Below are positions 23,719 through 33,618 of a stretch of 64,000 bases of DNA, piece after piece. How positions within the stretch are numbered: position 1 is the first letter of the stretch; each line of letters begins with the position of its first letter. The notes beneath the pieces are model-generated. The model was not told where the DNA came from. It saw only the letters and a program-made list of their open reading frames with translations, and ran no database searches. Source of the stretch: Opitutaceae bacterium (GTDB taxonomy: Bacteria > Verrucomicrobiota > Verrucomicrobiia > Opitutales > Opitutaceae); the NCBI GenBank assembly GCA_016795545.1, contig JAEUGX010000033.1, positions 124,001-188,000 on the forward strand, written 5' to 3'. The translations under genes were made by a program, and so were the position numbers.

Positions 23719-24870
23719 TCAGGGGGTTGCCGCCTCCGCCGGGGCGGCGGGCAGCCCGAGCAAGCGGCGGACCGCCGGATCCAGCCGGGCGCCCCGGACC
23801 TCCGTCGACGCCAGCCGGCCGTCCCGGTCGAGCAGAAAATGCTGGGGCACGGACGTGATGCCGAATCGTTTCAGGTGGGGATTCTCCGCCCCGCGGCCGT
23901 CGAAATAGAACGGCCAGGCCAGGCCGCGCTCCCGCGCGTAGGCCTGCACGAACGCGCGACTCGCCTCCCGCATCTCATAGGTGATGGTCAGGATCTCGAA
24001 GCCGTGGTCGCGATAGCGGGCATAAGCCTCCTTCATGAACGGCTCTTCCTCCCGGCACGCCCCGCACCAGGTCACGCCGCGGAAATCCAGCAGCACCACC
24101 TTGCCGCGCAGTTTCGCCAGGTCCACCTCCTGCCCGTCGATCGCGGTGAAACGCAGCTCGACCGGCGCCGCGCGCGCCGCGGCCACGGCGTCCAGACCCC
24201 GGGCCAGATCCTGCAGCGTCTCGCTGGCATTGGCGGAGAACAGCGCGCGGATCTCCTCGTCGGCGCCCGGGGCATGCCGCTTGGCCTGCCGGATCGTGAA
24301 GGCGGCCAGATTTCGCAGCGCCGCGGAGCTTTCCTGCGGGAACCGCGCGGCGATGGCGGCGAGCTCGCGTGCGGCGGCCACCCAGTCCACTTTGGCCGCC
24401 GCGACCTCCCCGAGGTAATACGACAGGAAGCGGCGTTCATCGAGCTCCTCGCACAGGAAGCGCAGGCGCAGCGCCGCCGGCGTGTCCGGGGCCAACCGGC
24501 CCTCCTCCCGGATCCGGCGCAGCCGCTCGCGCCACCCGGCCTCCCCGGTTCCCGTCTGCGGCAGCTGGTCGGTGTGCACCACGAGAAACTCCGCCCACTG
24601 CCAGCGCCGCGCATCGTCGCCCCAGGCTTGGTAGAAGGCCCATCCGGTCTCCGCGGCCAAAGCCTGCGTCTGCCGCCTCCAGGCAAGGTATTCCGGCGCG
24701 CCGTCCGCGGTCCCGGCGGCGGCCTCCGCCGCCCGCATCAGCACGGCCACCTGCTCCCAGTCCGCCTCGCGGCTGGCTTCCGCCCGGGTCCACGCGATCC
24801 CGGCGAGCGCCAGGGCGGCCAGAAGCCAGCCCAGGCCGCGCGCGGGCGCCCCGCCGGCCGGCCAGGGCAT
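23719..24870 (-). CDS. TlpA-like thioredoxin-fold (redoxin) exported protein
   Basis: The protein is 383 residues. An N-terminal membrane segment (GLGWLLAALALAGIAWTRA) anchors or exports it. A helical middle region (about 40-235) carries several Glu-rich helices. The C-terminal redoxin domain (about 236-370) has VVLLDFRGVTWCGACREEEPF with the CxxC pair C269/C272 and the cis-proline motif TSVPQHFLLDRDG. It is likely a periplasm-facing thiol oxidoreductase. It is coupled to the TonB receptor: a GTG at 24909 in frame begins two bases after the receptor stop and could be the true start; the ATG at 24870 has a weak GGAA upstream. Its link with the receptor suggests a role in processing or importing the same cargo, which is unknown. 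Confidence 0.85.
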   Translation of the reverse strand: MPWPAGGAPARGLGWLLAALALAGIAWTRAEASREADWEQVAVLMRAAEAAAGTADGAPEYLAWRRQTQALAAETGWAFYQAWGDDARRWQWAEFLVVHTDQLPQTGTGEAGWRERLRRIREEGRLAPDTPAALRLRFLCEELDERRFLSYYLGEVAAAKVDWVAAARELAAIAARFPQESSAALRNLAAFTIRQAKRHAPGADEEIRALFSANASETLQDLARGLDAVAAARAAPVELRFTAIDGQEVDLAKLRGKVVLLDFRGVTWCGACREEEPFMKEAYARYRDHGFEILTITYEMREASRAFVQAYARERGLAWPFYFDGRGAENPHLKRFGITSVPQHFLLDRDGRLASTEVRGARLDPAVRRLLGLPAAPAEAATP

Positions 24871-24911
24871 CCCGGCTTCCGTTGCCGCGGTCTGTGCCGA
24901 AGCGCGCACGC

Positions 24912-27900
24912 TCAGAACACCTTCCGGACGCTCATCCAGTAGCTCCGCAGCCGGACGTCGCCGTACGGGCTGGTGTAGTAGCTGAAGTAGGCGTCGTAGG
25001 GCGGCAGCGTGCCGAGGACATTTTTCACGCCCACCTGCACGCGCAGTCCGTCGAGGAGCCGCGCGCCCAGCCGCCCCGGTCGCTCCGCGTCCTGCTCGAA
25101 CGTTCGCGTGAGAAAGACGTCGTGGTAAGTCTGGGCCGGAATCGTGTCCCCGCCCTGGGCCTGGATGTAGAAGGGATCCTCGGCCCCGGCGAAGAACTGG
25201 ATGGAGTCGGGGCCTCCCGCCGCGCCGTACTGCCGGTAGGAATGGAAGTACCGCGCCGTCCAGCCCGCCGTCCAATGGCGATATTCCCAGGTCAGCGTGG
25301 CATTGGCCTTGATCTTCGCCGGCCCGCCCTCGGCGACATAGCCGGCGTAGTCCAGCAAGGGCGCGTCGACGGCATCCTGCCGCCTCTCCGCGGCGATCCG
25401 GGTGCCGCCCAAACGCAGGGTCAGAATCCCCGCCGCCGTCTTCCGCTGGTAGTCCAGGCTCAGGTCCCAGCCCTCGGTCTCGTACCGGGTCAGGTTGAGC
25501 AGGCTGGTGTCGACGAGCGTGACGAGGCCCGCGGCGTTGCGCGTCACCCGGCCGGGATACCGGGATTCGGCGTTGACTATCTGCTGCGCCGAAAGCGAGC
25601 CGATCTTGTCGAACTGCGTTATGCGGTAGAACTCGATGTTGACGCGCAGCCCGTCGAGCAGGCCGGTCCGGGATTCCCACACGAGGCCGGCATTCCAGCT
25701 TTCGGAGTTCTGCGGCTTGAGGCCGGGATTGCCCCCCGAGAGGGTCTGGACCGGGTAGCTGGTGCCGGTCCGGGGATCCACGATCGTGCTGGAAAAGGAG
25801 TTCGGCAGCGGGTTGGTCACCAGCTGCGCCGGCGCCGGCGGCAGGAACGCCGTGGCGTGGGAGACGCGGAGGATGAGGTCCGGCCGCGGCTGGTACTTGA
25901 TGCCCGCGGTCGAGTTGTTCGACCGGTAGCGGGCGCGCGTGTCGTAGCGCTGCCCGTTGAGATTGGGCGTGCCGTACGTGACGCCCCCCGTCGAGGAGAT
26001 GAACGCGTTCGGCGTGCCCGCGTCCACCTGGTAGCGTTCGCTGCGCCCGGACACCTGCAGGCTGAGCTCGTGCAGCAGCGGCCAGCGGTCCCGCGGCGCG
26101 AGCGGAATCTCCGCCTCCGCGTACCCGCTGTCGGTCGACTGCGAGCGGGCGAAGTAGAGCACCCGCTGGTTGTTGGCCGGCAGCAGCGGCGTCTCCGTCA
26201 CGAGCTCCCGATCCGGCGTCGCCGCCTTCCGGTGCTCCAGCCCCACCGTCAGGACCGGCACGCCCCAAGGAAGCGAGAAGAACGGCCCCGAACCGCGCAA
26301 GGTCGCCGACTCGAGGGTCGAGGAGCCCTGGTAGCGGTTCGGCACCAGGTAGGGCTCGAGATTCAGGGGATGCAACAGGGTGTCGACGAAGGGATTGAGC
26401 GCGCCCGAGTTGAGATCCGCCGCCAGCGAGGTCGAGTCGGTGGAGAAGTACTGGTAGTCAAAGCGGTTCTCCGACCAGGCGTAGTCGGCCATCGCCGTCC
26501 AGGAGCGGGGCAGCTTCGCAATCACCCCGACGGTGACGTTGCGGCTGGCCGAATCGCTCGCCGCCACGGCCGCCGTCGCGGCCGGCAGGCTCAGCCGCAC
26601 GTCCTCCTGGAACGGGCTGGTCGGCGCCGTGGCCCTGACCCGGACGAATCCCGTCTCGCCGATCGGGTTGTAGACCGTGTCCGAGTGATTCGCGTTGTAG
26701 GAGAACTCGGCGAACGCCTCGACCCGCTCCGTCATTCGCCGGCGCAGGCTCGCCATCAGCGACTTGGTCTCGGGCGTGTAGCCGAAGGGCCGGAGCAGGC
26801 CGCCAAACTGGGTCGACCGCGGGGGCTCGAAATTGTAGCTTCCCGCCCGCTGCAGCAACCCGGCCGCCAGCGTGGCCGCGGGCGTCGACGGCGACGTGCC
26901 CGCGGGCACCGACGTGATCCGGGATCCGAGCGACACCCCGTTGTCGAGGGTCAGGTTGCCGTTCGTGTTGCGCGTGATGTTGGGCGTCGAACCGAGGAAC
27001 GGGCTGGTGCTGGAATAGAGCAGGTCCGGGCTGTTGGCCAGGATGCGGGTCAGTCCGCGCGTGAACAGGCCCATCCGATCCTGCTGCAGCAGCGGGCTGG
27101 CGTCGGCCAGCGTGGCGGTGACGAGGAAGTGGGTCCGCCCTCCCTCGAGCGCCTGGCCGAAGGTGGCCGCCACGGTGCGTATCGGCGCGTCCGAGTCCCA
27201 GGTGTTCTCGTAGGTCGTCTTCACCTCGCCGCCTGCGTATTCCTTCTTCAGGATCACGTTCACGACCCCGCCGATGGCGCCGCCGCCGTAGATGCCGGAG
27301 GCGGACGACGGCAGCACCTCGATCCGCTCGATGGCGCCGAGGGGGATGCCGTTCAGGTCGGGCTGGTATTCCGTCACGCCCACCTGCACGCCCGGCACCC
27401 GGCGGCCGTTGACAAGGATGAGCGTCTTGTCCGCCCCGAGCCCGCGGAGGTTGATCGAGCTGACATTGCCGAGAAACGGCGAGACAAACGTCTGCCCCGA
27501 GGTCTCGGCCACCGTGTTCATCGTCAGGCGCTGCTTCAGGAAGTCCTCGATGTTGACCGCGCCCGACTGGTCGATGGCCTGGGCGGAGAACACGTAGTAC
27601 GGCTGCGCGTCGTTGATGCCGCGGGGCAGGTCCGCGTTGCGGTCAGAAAAAACCGGAGGTTTCGCTCCGGTTACAGAATAGGGGTCCAGCTCCAGCACCT
27701 TGCGCTCCTCCGCCCGCTTGTCGTCCTTGGGCCGGCCGGGTTTTCGTTTCACGGTGAGCGCCCCGGTGCTCTCGTCCTGAACCACCATGAGGTCCGTGTC
27801 CTCCAGCATGCGGTTGAGGGCCTCGCGCGCCGTGAACTCGCCCGTCACCGCCTTGGTCCGCACCCCGCGCACGCGCTCGACGGGATACACGATCTGCTCC

Positions 27901-28088
27901 CCCGCCTGCGCGGAGAACAGCTTGAGGGTGCGCACCGCGTCGCCGGCCTCGACGGCGAAGCGCTGCCTGGCCGGCACGGCTTCCGCCGCCCAGGAGGAGA
28001 CGCCGGCGGAGGCGAAGATCAGGGCGGGGGCGACGCGGAGGACCAGGCCGCGCAGGAAGGTCCGGAAAAAGGGAAGCGAGGGGATCAT
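24912..28088 (-). CDS. TonB-dependent receptor with N-terminal STN signalling domain (FecA-type)
   Basis: The protein is 1058 residues. After a signal peptide (LVLRVAPALIFASAGVSSWA), residues about 40-110 form an STN domain (AVRTLKLFSAQAGEQIVYP; EFTAREALNRMLEDTDL), used in surface signalling to FecR. The plug follows, with INLRGLGADKTLILVNGRRV and VEVLPSSASGIYGGGAIGG, then a 22-strand barrel ending in WMSVRKVF with terminal phenylalanine. FecR and FecI genes precede it in order, so it is probably both transporter and sensor. The cargo is unknown; siderophores, metal complexes and oligosaccharides are all possible. The ATG at 28088 has GGAGG 14 bases upstream; another ATG lies at 28133. Confidence 0.9.
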   Translation of the reverse strand: MIPSLPFFRTFLRGLVLRVAPALIFASAGVSSWAAEAVPARQRFAVEAGDAVRTLKLFSAQAGEQIVYPVERVRGVRTKAVTGEFTAREALNRMLEDTDLMVVQDESTGALTVKRKPGRPKDDKRAEERKVLELDPYSVTGAKPPVFSDRNADLPRGINDAQPYYVFSAQAIDQSGAVNIEDFLKQRLTMNTVAETSGQTFVSPFLGNVSSINLRGLGADKTLILVNGRRVPGVQVGVTEYQPDLNGIPLGAIERIEVLPSSASGIYGGGAIGGVVNVILKKEYAGGEVKTTYENTWDSDAPIRTVAATFGQALEGGRTHFLVTATLADASPLLQQDRMGLFTRGLTRILANSPDLLYSSTSPFLGSTPNITRNTNGNLTLDNGVSLGSRITSVPAGTSPSTPAATLAAGLLQRAGSYNFEPPRSTQFGGLLRPFGYTPETKSLMASLRRRMTERVEAFAEFSYNANHSDTVYNPIGETGFVRVRATAPTSPFQEDVRLSLPAATAAVAASDSASRNVTVGVIAKLPRSWTAMADYAWSENRFDYQYFSTDSTSLAADLNSGALNPFVDTLLHPLNLEPYLVPNRYQGSSTLESATLRGSGPFFSLPWGVPVLTVGLEHRKAATPDRELVTETPLLPANNQRVLYFARSQSTDSGYAEAEIPLAPRDRWPLLHELSLQVSGRSERYQVDAGTPNAFISSTGGVTYGTPNLNGQRYDTRARYRSNNSTAGIKYQPRPDLILRVSHATAFLPPAPAQLVTNPLPNSFSSTIVDPRTGTSYPVQTLSGGNPGLKPQNSESWNAGLVWESRTGLLDGLRVNIEFYRITQFDKIGSLSAQQIVNAESRYPGRVTRNAAGLVTLVDTSLLNLTRYETEGWDLSLDYQRKTAAGILTLRLGGTRIAAERRQDAVDAPLLDYAGYVAEGGPAKIKANATLTWEYRHWTAGWTARYFHSYRQYGAAGGPDSIQFFAGAEDPFYIQAQGGDTIPAQTYHDVFLTRTFEQDAERPGRLGARLLDGLRVQVGVKNVLGTLPPYDAYFSYYTSPYGDVRLRSYWMSVRKVF

Positions 28089-28170
28089 GTTGCGATTGGC
28101 TCCCTCCCTGACGAGCCGGCCGGCCGTTTCCATTAGGCCGATCCGGCAAATATCGCGCCCGGGCCGCACG

Positions 28171-29223
28171 TCACGGGGCGGAGCGCAGCACGATCTCGTT
28201 GCCGCGCGCCTCCGCCGTCACGCCGAATCCGGCCTCCAGCAGCCGGACAAAGGCGTCGACGTTGTCCGCCCGGAAGGTGCCGTCGATCCGTATCTCCGCC
28301 GTGCGCGGGTCGCCGATGACGAGCTGGCGGGTGTGGTGGCGGTTGAACTGGGCCACCGCGTCGGCCAGCCGCCATTCGTTGAAGACGAGCTTCGGGCTGC
28401 GCCAGTCCACCACCTGCGCGATCTCGCGGTTCGCCAGGGTGGTGACCTCGGGCCGGTCGGCTTCCACGCCCGGCAGCCGGACCCGCTGGCCGGCCACCAC
28501 CAGCGGCGACTGCGGGGAGGGCTCCGCGTCCGCCGGCCCGAGCCGGCGGGGAGCCACGCGGACGCGGCCTTCCGTCACGAGCACCTCGACGCCGTCCGGC
28601 CGCAGGCAGATGTTGAACTCGGTGCCGACCGCCTTCACAAACGCCGGGCCGGCCTCGACGACGAACGGCCGGGCCGGGTCCTTGGCCACGGTGAAGTACC
28701 CCTCGCCGCGCACCAGCCGGAGCAGCCGCTCCCCGGCCGCGAACTGGACCTCGGCCGTGCTGCTGCGGTTCAGCTCCAGCCGCGAACCGTCGGCCAGGGT
28801 TATCTTCCTCTGCTCATAGGAGCCGGTCGAATAGATCACCGCCGTGTCCGCCGGCGCCGCCGGGGGCCCCTGCCGGACGTTCCAGGCCAGCCAGCCCGCA
28901 ACGGCCACGGCGGCCGCGGCCGCCAGGCCCGCGTACCGATGGCGGCGCCCCAGCCCCGCCCCCTGTCGCCCCGGCGGCCCGGGCCGCAGCAGGTCGGGAT
29001 CGGCGGCGGCCGCCCCCTCCGGCCGCAGTTCCTGGAGCTCGTCGAGCGCCGCCCACGCCCGGCCGAGCCGGGCCACGGCCGCGGCATGCGCCTCGTCCGC
29101 CTGCAGCCACGCGTCGAAGCGCGCGAATTCCTGGGCGGTCAACCCGCGGTCGCGCCGCGCGAGCCACCAGGCCGCGGTCTCAGCGGGATCGGCCGTCGGA
29201 GAGGAAGGGTCTTCGGTCTTCAT
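28171..29223 (-). CDS. FecR-type anti-sigma factor / signal transducer
   Basis: The protein is 350 residues. The cytoplasmic N-terminal domain (about 15-85) has the FecR start pattern TAAWWLARRDRGLTAQEFARFDAWL. One membrane helix follows (YAGLAAAAAVAVAGWLAWNV), then the periplasmic FecR domain (ITLADGSRLELNRSSTAEV; VKAVGTEFNI; VLVTEGRVRV), and a C-terminal STN-like region (FRADNVDAFVRLLEAGFGV). It would relay receptor occupancy to the sigma factor encoded 20 bases upstream. A gap of 82 bases separates it from the receptor start. Confidence 0.93.
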   Translation of the reverse strand: MKTEDPSSPTADPAETAAWWLARRDRGLTAQEFARFDAWLQADEAHAAAVARLGRAWAALDELQELRPEGAAAADPDLLRPGPPGRQGAGLGRRHRYAGLAAAAAVAVAGWLAWNVRQGPPAAPADTAVIYSTGSYEQRKITLADGSRLELNRSSTAEVQFAAGERLLRLVRGEGYFTVAKDPARPFVVEAGPAFVKAVGTEFNICLRPDGVEVLVTEGRVRVAPRRLGPADAEPSPQSPLVVAGQRVRLPGVEADRPEVTTLANREIAQVVDWRSPKLVFNEWRLADAVAQFNRHHTRQLVIGDPRTAEIRIDGTFRADNVDAFVRLLEAGFGVTAEARGNEIVLRSAP

Positions 29224-29243
29224 GGGTCTCGCTTCCGGGCGCT

Positions 29244-29771
29244 TCACCGCAGGCCATGCCGCGCCAGGTAATCCGCGCACCGCCGCATGCCGTTCGCCAC
29301 CTGCACCTCGACCGTGTGCTCGGCGATGCCCAGCCGGGCGGCGATCTCCTTTTGCGTCAGGCCGTAGATCTTCCGGAGCGTCAGCACCTGGCGGCAGCGG
29401 TCGGGCAGATTCTGGATGGCCTGGGTCAGCAGCGCGATCTCCTGCCGCTTGCTCACGGTGTCCACGACGCCGGGGCTCTCCTCCAGGACGGACAGGCGGG
29501 CGGAGTCTTCGACCTGCTCCATGCGCACGACCTGCCGCCGGCGGAAAAGGTCCAGGGCCGCGTTCCGCGCCGTCGCGAAAAGGAAGGCCCGGGGCGAATG
29601 CACCTCGCCCTTCCCGTGCGCCCGCCACAGCCGCAGGTAGGATTCCTGCACGATGTCGTCGAGGTCGGACAGGCTCGGGAAGGAGCTGCGCAGCCAAGCC
29701 CGCAGCGCCGCCTCGTGCACCTGCACCTCCTCGGCGAACCAGCGTTCGTAATCGGGCTTCAACGTGTTCAC
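29244..29771 (-). CDS. ECF sigma factor, FecI type
   Basis: The protein is 175 residues. Region 2 contains SLSDLDDIVQESYLRLWRAH and AFLFATARNAALDLFRRRQV; region 4 contains NLPDRCRQVLTLRKIYGLTQ followed by KEIAARLGIAEHTVEVQVANG. It has the size and layout of iron-starvation sigma factors and is the first gene of a sigma-FecR-receptor-redoxin run. The start is GTG at 29771, with AAGG about seven bases upstream, one of the few SD-like sites here. It likely controls its own receptor operon. Confidence 0.94.
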   Translation of the reverse strand: MNTLKPDYERWFAEEVQVHEAALRAWLRSSFPSLSDLDDIVQESYLRLWRAHGKGEVHSPRAFLFATARNAALDLFRRRQVVRMEQVEDSARLSVLEESPGVVDTVSKRQEIALLTQAIQNLPDRCRQVLTLRKIYGLTQKEIAARLGIAEHTVEVQVANGMRRCADYLARHGLR

Positions 29772-29889
29772 ATTCCGCCTTGTGCATTCCCCGTGCCGCC
29801 CGGCAAGTCGAGCGCATTTGCCGCCGCGGACGCCGCCGATGCATTATTGTTGCCGCCGCCTAATGGAAACCGCGGCTCTGTCCGTCTTT

Positions 29890-29925
29890 GCCGGGACCGG
29901 GAGCGCGTCTCCGCTCCGGTCCGGC
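29890..29925 (-). terminator. GC-rich hairpin after the sensor kinase gene
   Basis: Starting ten bases after the kinase stop, two arms of about 14 bp (one arm GCCGGACCGGAGCG) pair with two single-base bulges and a short loop. There is no T-run, so it would be an I-shaped terminator at best. Read the other way it could shield the fecI promoter region. Confidence 0.4.
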
Positions 29926-29934
29926 CGCGGCGCT

Positions 29935-31353
29935 TCAGGGCGGCGCCACGGGTGCGTGCGGCAGGGTCAGCCGGAAGGTGGCGCCGCCGCCGGGCGGGCT
30001 GATGACCTCGGCTTTGCCGCCGTGGGCCCGCAGGATCGCCTGCACGAAGCTGAGCCCGAGCCCGAGGCCGCGCTGCGAGCGGCTCTTGTCGCCGCGGAAA
30101 AGCCGGTCCCAGATGCGCGGCAGGTCCTCGGGCGGGATGCCGGGCCCCTGGTCGGCCACCTCGATCACGGCGCCGCCGTCCGGCGCCGCGGCGCCGCGGA
30201 GCGCGACCTCGGTGCCCTCGGGACTGTACTTGACGGCGTTGTCGACCAGGTTGGCCACGGCCTGCTGGAGCCGCACCTTGTCGGCCGCGGCGACCAGGTC
30301 GGGCGGCACCTCGACGGCGAGGCGGATGCGCTTCTCCTCGGCCACGTACTCGTAGAGGTCGGACACGCCGCAGAGGAGGTCGTTGAGGTTGACCGGCTCC
30401 CGGTGCAGGCGCATGGCGCCCGTCTCGGCCTCGGAAATGTCCATCAGCATGCGCAGCATCCCCAGCACCCGGTCCGTCTCCTCGATGGCGTCGGCCAGCG
30501 CCTCGCGCGTCGCGGCGGCGTCGGCCGGGGCCTGGAGCGCGAGCTCCGCGCTGGCCCGCATCCGCGACAGCGGGGTGCGCAGGTCGTGCGCGACGTTGTC
30601 GAGCGACTCCCGCATGCCCCGGATCAGCGCCTCGTTGCGGGCCAGCATCTGGTTGAGCAGGGTCACGAGCTGGCTCAGCTCGTCCTCGGCGCGGCGCGTC
30701 GGGACCCGGGCGCCCAGGTCGCCCGTCGCCAGGATGCGGCGGACCGTGGCGAGGATGACGCGCACCGGCGCCAGCGCGCGCAGCGTCAGCCAGAAGCCGA
30801 TGAGCACCCCGGCGATGATCGCGGGCACGATGAGCTTGCCGAACACCCGCGCGAACTCGGTCTGCAGCTCGTAGCGGTCCGACGTCCGCGCCCCCACCTG
30901 GAGCCTCCGGCCGTCGGGGAGCCGGGTGGTGTAGACCACCCAGGTGCGGCTGCCGTCGGGCACCGGGGTCTCCCGCCAGGCCAGGCCGCCCGGCTCGACA
31001 TCGGGCACCTCGATGCGGGCGGGATCCATGACCTTGAAGCGCTCCGGGACGACGGTGCGGACCGTCGCGCCCGAGGCGTCCAGCAGCCGCACGAAGAAGC
31101 CGTTCTTCTCCAGGTCGAGGGCGTCCGCGAATCCCGCCCAGAGCTCGGCCTCGCCCCCGCGGTCGTACTTGCGGACCAGCTGCGCCATTTCCGTCCGGAC
31201 CACGGCGCGGTCCTTGCGCCGCAGCAGGGAGATCAGCTCGAAGTACGCGAAGGCGAAGAACGCCAGCGCCAGCAGGCTGAAGAACGCCCCGTAGTAGACG
31301 TTGAGCCGGAAGCTGAACGCGCCCGTGACCCGCCTAATCCACCTTGAGAACAT
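29935..31353 (-). CDS. Two-component sensor histidine kinase
   Basis: The protein is 472 residues. Two membrane helices (about 18-42 and 174-196) flank a periplasmic sensor domain of about 130 residues. A HAMP segment (about 196-245) follows, then HisKA with H256 in [13 protein letters not shown], and an ATPase domain with [13 protein letters not shown] (N box), [20 protein letters not shown] (G1/F box) and [13 protein letters not shown] (G2). Layout and length resemble CusS/heavy-metal kinases, but the sensor domain gives no ligand. Its ATG overlaps the end of the response regulator gene by 20 bases, so the two are coupled. Confidence 0.93.
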   Translation of the reverse strand: MFSRWIRRVTGAFSFRLNVYYGAFFSLLALAFFAFAYFELISLLRRKDRAVVRTEMAQLVRKYDRGGEAELWAGFADALDLEKNGFFVRLLDASGATVRTVVPERFKVMDPARIEVPDVEPGGLAWRETPVPDGSRTWVVYTTRLPDGRRLQVGARTSDRYELQTEFARVFGKLIVPAIIAGVLIGFWLTLRALAPVRVILATVRRILATGDLGARVPTRRAEDELSQLVTLLNQMLARNEALIRGMRESLDNVAHDLRTPLSRMRASAELALQAPADAAATREALADAIEETDRVLGMLRMLMDISEAETGAMRLHREPVNLNDLLCGVSDLYEYVAEEKRIRLAVEVPPDLVAAADKVRLQQAVANLVDNAVKYSPEGTEVALRGAAAPDGGAVIEVADQGPGIPPEDLPRIWDRLFRGDKSRSQRGLGLGLSFVQAILRAHGGKAEVISPPGGGATFRLTLPHAPVAPP

Positions 31354-32008
31354 ACCCCGCCCCCCGCACGGTCTGGATCCGCTTGCTGTCGAAGTCGCGG
31401 TCCACCTTGCTGCGAAGCCGGCACACGAGGACGTCGACCACGTTGGTCTGGGGGTCGAAGCTGTAATCCCACAGCCGCTCGAGCAGGAAGGTCTTGGTCA
31501 GCACGCGCCCGGCGTTGCGCATGAGCAGCTCGAGCAGCGCGAACTCGCGGGCCTGCAGGTCGAGCCGGCGGCCGCCGCGCCGGACCTCGCGCGACAGCAG
31601 GTTGAGGGTGATCCCGCCGGCGGCCAGCTCGACCGCGGCTTCGCCGGGATCGGCCCGCCGGATCAGGGACTGCACCCGGGCCAGCAGCTCGGAGAACGCG
31701 AACGGTTTCGTCAGGTAGTCGTCTCCCCCGCTCTGCAGCCCGCGGATCCGGTCGTCGAGCTTCGCCCGCGCGCTGAGGATGATCACGGGCAGCCGGTTCT
31801 TCTCCGCCCGCAGCGTCTCGATGAGCGCCAGGCCGTCGAACTTCGGCAGCATGACGTCCACCACCGCCGCCGCGTAGTGCCCCTGCCGCGCCAGCGCGAG
31901 CCCGTCCTGGCCGTCGCCGGCGTGGTCCACGGTGAAGCCGCTCTGCCGCAGCCCGCCGACCACGAAGGCCGCGAGCTTCGGGTCGTCCTCGATGACCAGG
32001 ATGCGCAT
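31334..32008 (-). CDS. OmpR/PhoB-family response regulator
   Basis: The protein is 224 residues. The receiver domain has the acidic pair ED near residue 7, the phospho-acceptor D51 ([11 protein letters not shown]) and K101 (LTKPF). The C-terminal winged helix (about 130-224) has [31 protein letters not shown] helices, ending in [14 protein letters not shown]. It is the partner of the overlapping kinase gene. No efflux or transport gene is adjacent, so the regulon is unknown. The ATG at 32008 (RILVIEDDP) is the family start; an upstream in-frame extension does not fit. Confidence 0.95.
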   Translation of the reverse strand: MRILVIEDDPKLAAFVVGGLRQSGFTVDHAGDGQDGLALARQGHYAAAVVDVMLPKFDGLALIETLRAEKNRLPVIILSARAKLDDRIRGLQSGGDDYLTKPFAFSELLARVQSLIRRADPGEAAVELAAGGITLNLLSREVRRGGRRLDLQAREFALLELLMRNAGRVLTKTFLLERLWDYSFDPQTNVVDVLVCRLRSKVDRDFDSKRIQTVRGAGYVLKVD

Positions 32009-32156
32009 GCTGGAGGGGTGGGAGTCCGTCAGGTCAGCCTGCCGGCGGGGCATTACCCCAGGTCTGCCCGAAGATTACAAAGCGGAAAGGTGGCGGGCGG
32101 AGGCGGCAGGTCCCCGGGCCGCGGGCGGCCGCAGGCGCAGGCGGGAGCGGTCCGGG

Positions 32157-33455
32157 TCATCGGGCGGCGCCGCGGGCTCCGGCCGGGGCCTGGACGGCGA
32201 AGCGGTGCTCCACGATGACCCGGTCCTCGTGGTTGCGGCCGGTCCATTCCACGAACACCTGCGGACCCCCGTCGTCGCTGACCTTCATCAGGCCGAACTG
32301 GCCGCCGCCGGGGAAGGTGCCGTGGCTGTAGGGGCCGCCCTTGACCGAGCCGCTCCGGTCGAGCGCGGCGGCCTGGAAGATCGGAAAGCCGGGCCCGCCG
32401 GCCGCGGCGTACTGGTTGTGGCGGCCGTCGTCGATCGCCAGCATGTGCGCGTCGCCGCTCAGCATGCAGAGGTTCCGGATGCGGCTGGCCACGATGAAGT
32501 CGGCCAGCTCGCGCCGCTCGTGCGCGAACCCGCTCCAGCGGTCGGGGCTGCCGTCGTCGGCCACCCAGGACACGGAGCTGACCAGGACGGTCAGCGCGTG
32601 CGTGTCGCGCGCGGCCAGCAGCTCCGCCTTCAGCCAGGCGCGCTGCGCCTCCCCGAGCGTGGTGCGGGCCGGGCCGTCCGGCAGGCCGGGCGGCGACTTC
32701 AGGGAACGGGTGTCGAGCACGATGAACCGCACCCGGCCGACCGTGAAGGCGTGGTAGACGGGGCCGTCGTCGCCGGCGGGCAGCGGGTAATGCGGCACGT
32801 GCTCGCGGTACGCCCGCCAGGCCGCGGGGCGGCTGCGCGACGAGCCGTCGGCATTGCCTGGGCCGAAGTCGTGGTCGTCCCACACGTAGTCGACCGGGGT
32901 CTGCCGGTAGAGCGCCGACTGGACGGGCGCGGACAGCACGCGGTCGAAGGCGGCCCGGAATTCCCGGATGTCGTCGACCTTGATGTCCTCGTAGTGGAGG
33001 TCGCCGGTGTGCAGGAAGAACAGCGGCTCGTGCCGGGCCATGGTGGCGAACACCGGGTGGGACGAGCCCGTCTGCGCGCACGAGCCGAGCACCAGGCTGA
33101 ACGACGCCGGCCCCGCCGGAAAGGTCCGGAACCGGCCGTGCTCCCCGCCGATCTCGTAGTGGTAGACCGTGTCCGGTTCGAGGCCCGTGAGCCGATAATC
33201 CGCCACGCCCCCGTCCGCGCGCCGGACGAAGCCCGCCGGCTTGACGACGCCGGCGAGTGTCATCGCCTCGCCGCGCGTCAGGAGCAGGTCCGGAGCGACG
33301 TTCCCGGACACGCCCGCCTTCACGCGCGCCGAGTCCATCGCGACGGCGCCGGACCACATCCAGCGCACCGGCCCCGTGCCGGCCGACGCCGCCAAAGACA
33401 GCCACACCGCCAGCAAGCCGAGTCCGGTCAGCCGGCGAAGATGAGAGGAAACCAT
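32157..33455 (-). CDS. PhoD-like alkaline phosphatase/phosphodiesterase
   Basis: The protein is 432 residues with a signal peptide (RRLTGLGLLAVWLSLAASAG). An N-terminal fibronectin-like part (ADYRLTGLEPDTVYHYEIGG) leads to the metallophosphatase domain with SFSLVLGSCAQTG, FFLHTGDLHYED, VDYVWDDHDFGPGNADG, VRFIVLDTRS and LSGDAHMLAI. These are PhoD metal-site motifs. It would release phosphate from phosphodiesters or monoesters outside the inner membrane. It stands alone between the two-component system and a small lipoprotein gene. No Pho box was recognised. Confidence 0.88.
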   Translation of the reverse strand: MVSSHLRRLTGLGLLAVWLSLAASAGTGPVRWMWSGAVAMDSARVKAGVSGNVAPDLLLTRGEAMTLAGVVKPAGFVRRADGGVADYRLTGLEPDTVYHYEIGGEHGRFRTFPAGPASFSLVLGSCAQTGSSHPVFATMARHEPLFFLHTGDLHYEDIKVDDIREFRAAFDRVLSAPVQSALYRQTPVDYVWDDHDFGPGNADGSSRSRPAAWRAYREHVPHYPLPAGDDGPVYHAFTVGRVRFIVLDTRSLKSPPGLPDGPARTTLGEAQRAWLKAELLAARDTHALTVLVSSVSWVADDGSPDRWSGFAHERRELADFIVASRIRNLCMLSGDAHMLAIDDGRHNQYAAAGGPGFPIFQAAALDRSGSVKGGPYSHGTFPGGGQFGLMKVSDDGGPQVFVEWTGRNHEDRVIVEHRFAVQAPAGARGAAR

Positions 33456-33618
33456 GCGCGCAGTAAACCCGGGGCAGCCTCCGCGCCAAGCAAAAGCGAC
33501 CGCGGGACGCCGACCGGAGAGGCGGGCGGCGGCCCAAGCCCTGCGGACGCCGAGAGGCGCCCTCGTACGGAAAACAATAGCGTCAGGGGGCAGGTCATTC
33601 TCCATCGCCCTGCATTCG

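Noticed and set aside
32009..32156. Possible metal-response box (TTGTAATCTTCGGGC on the minus strand) before the response regulator
   Set aside because: It has no dyad or repeat good enough to support an operator, and no metal gene adjoins it.
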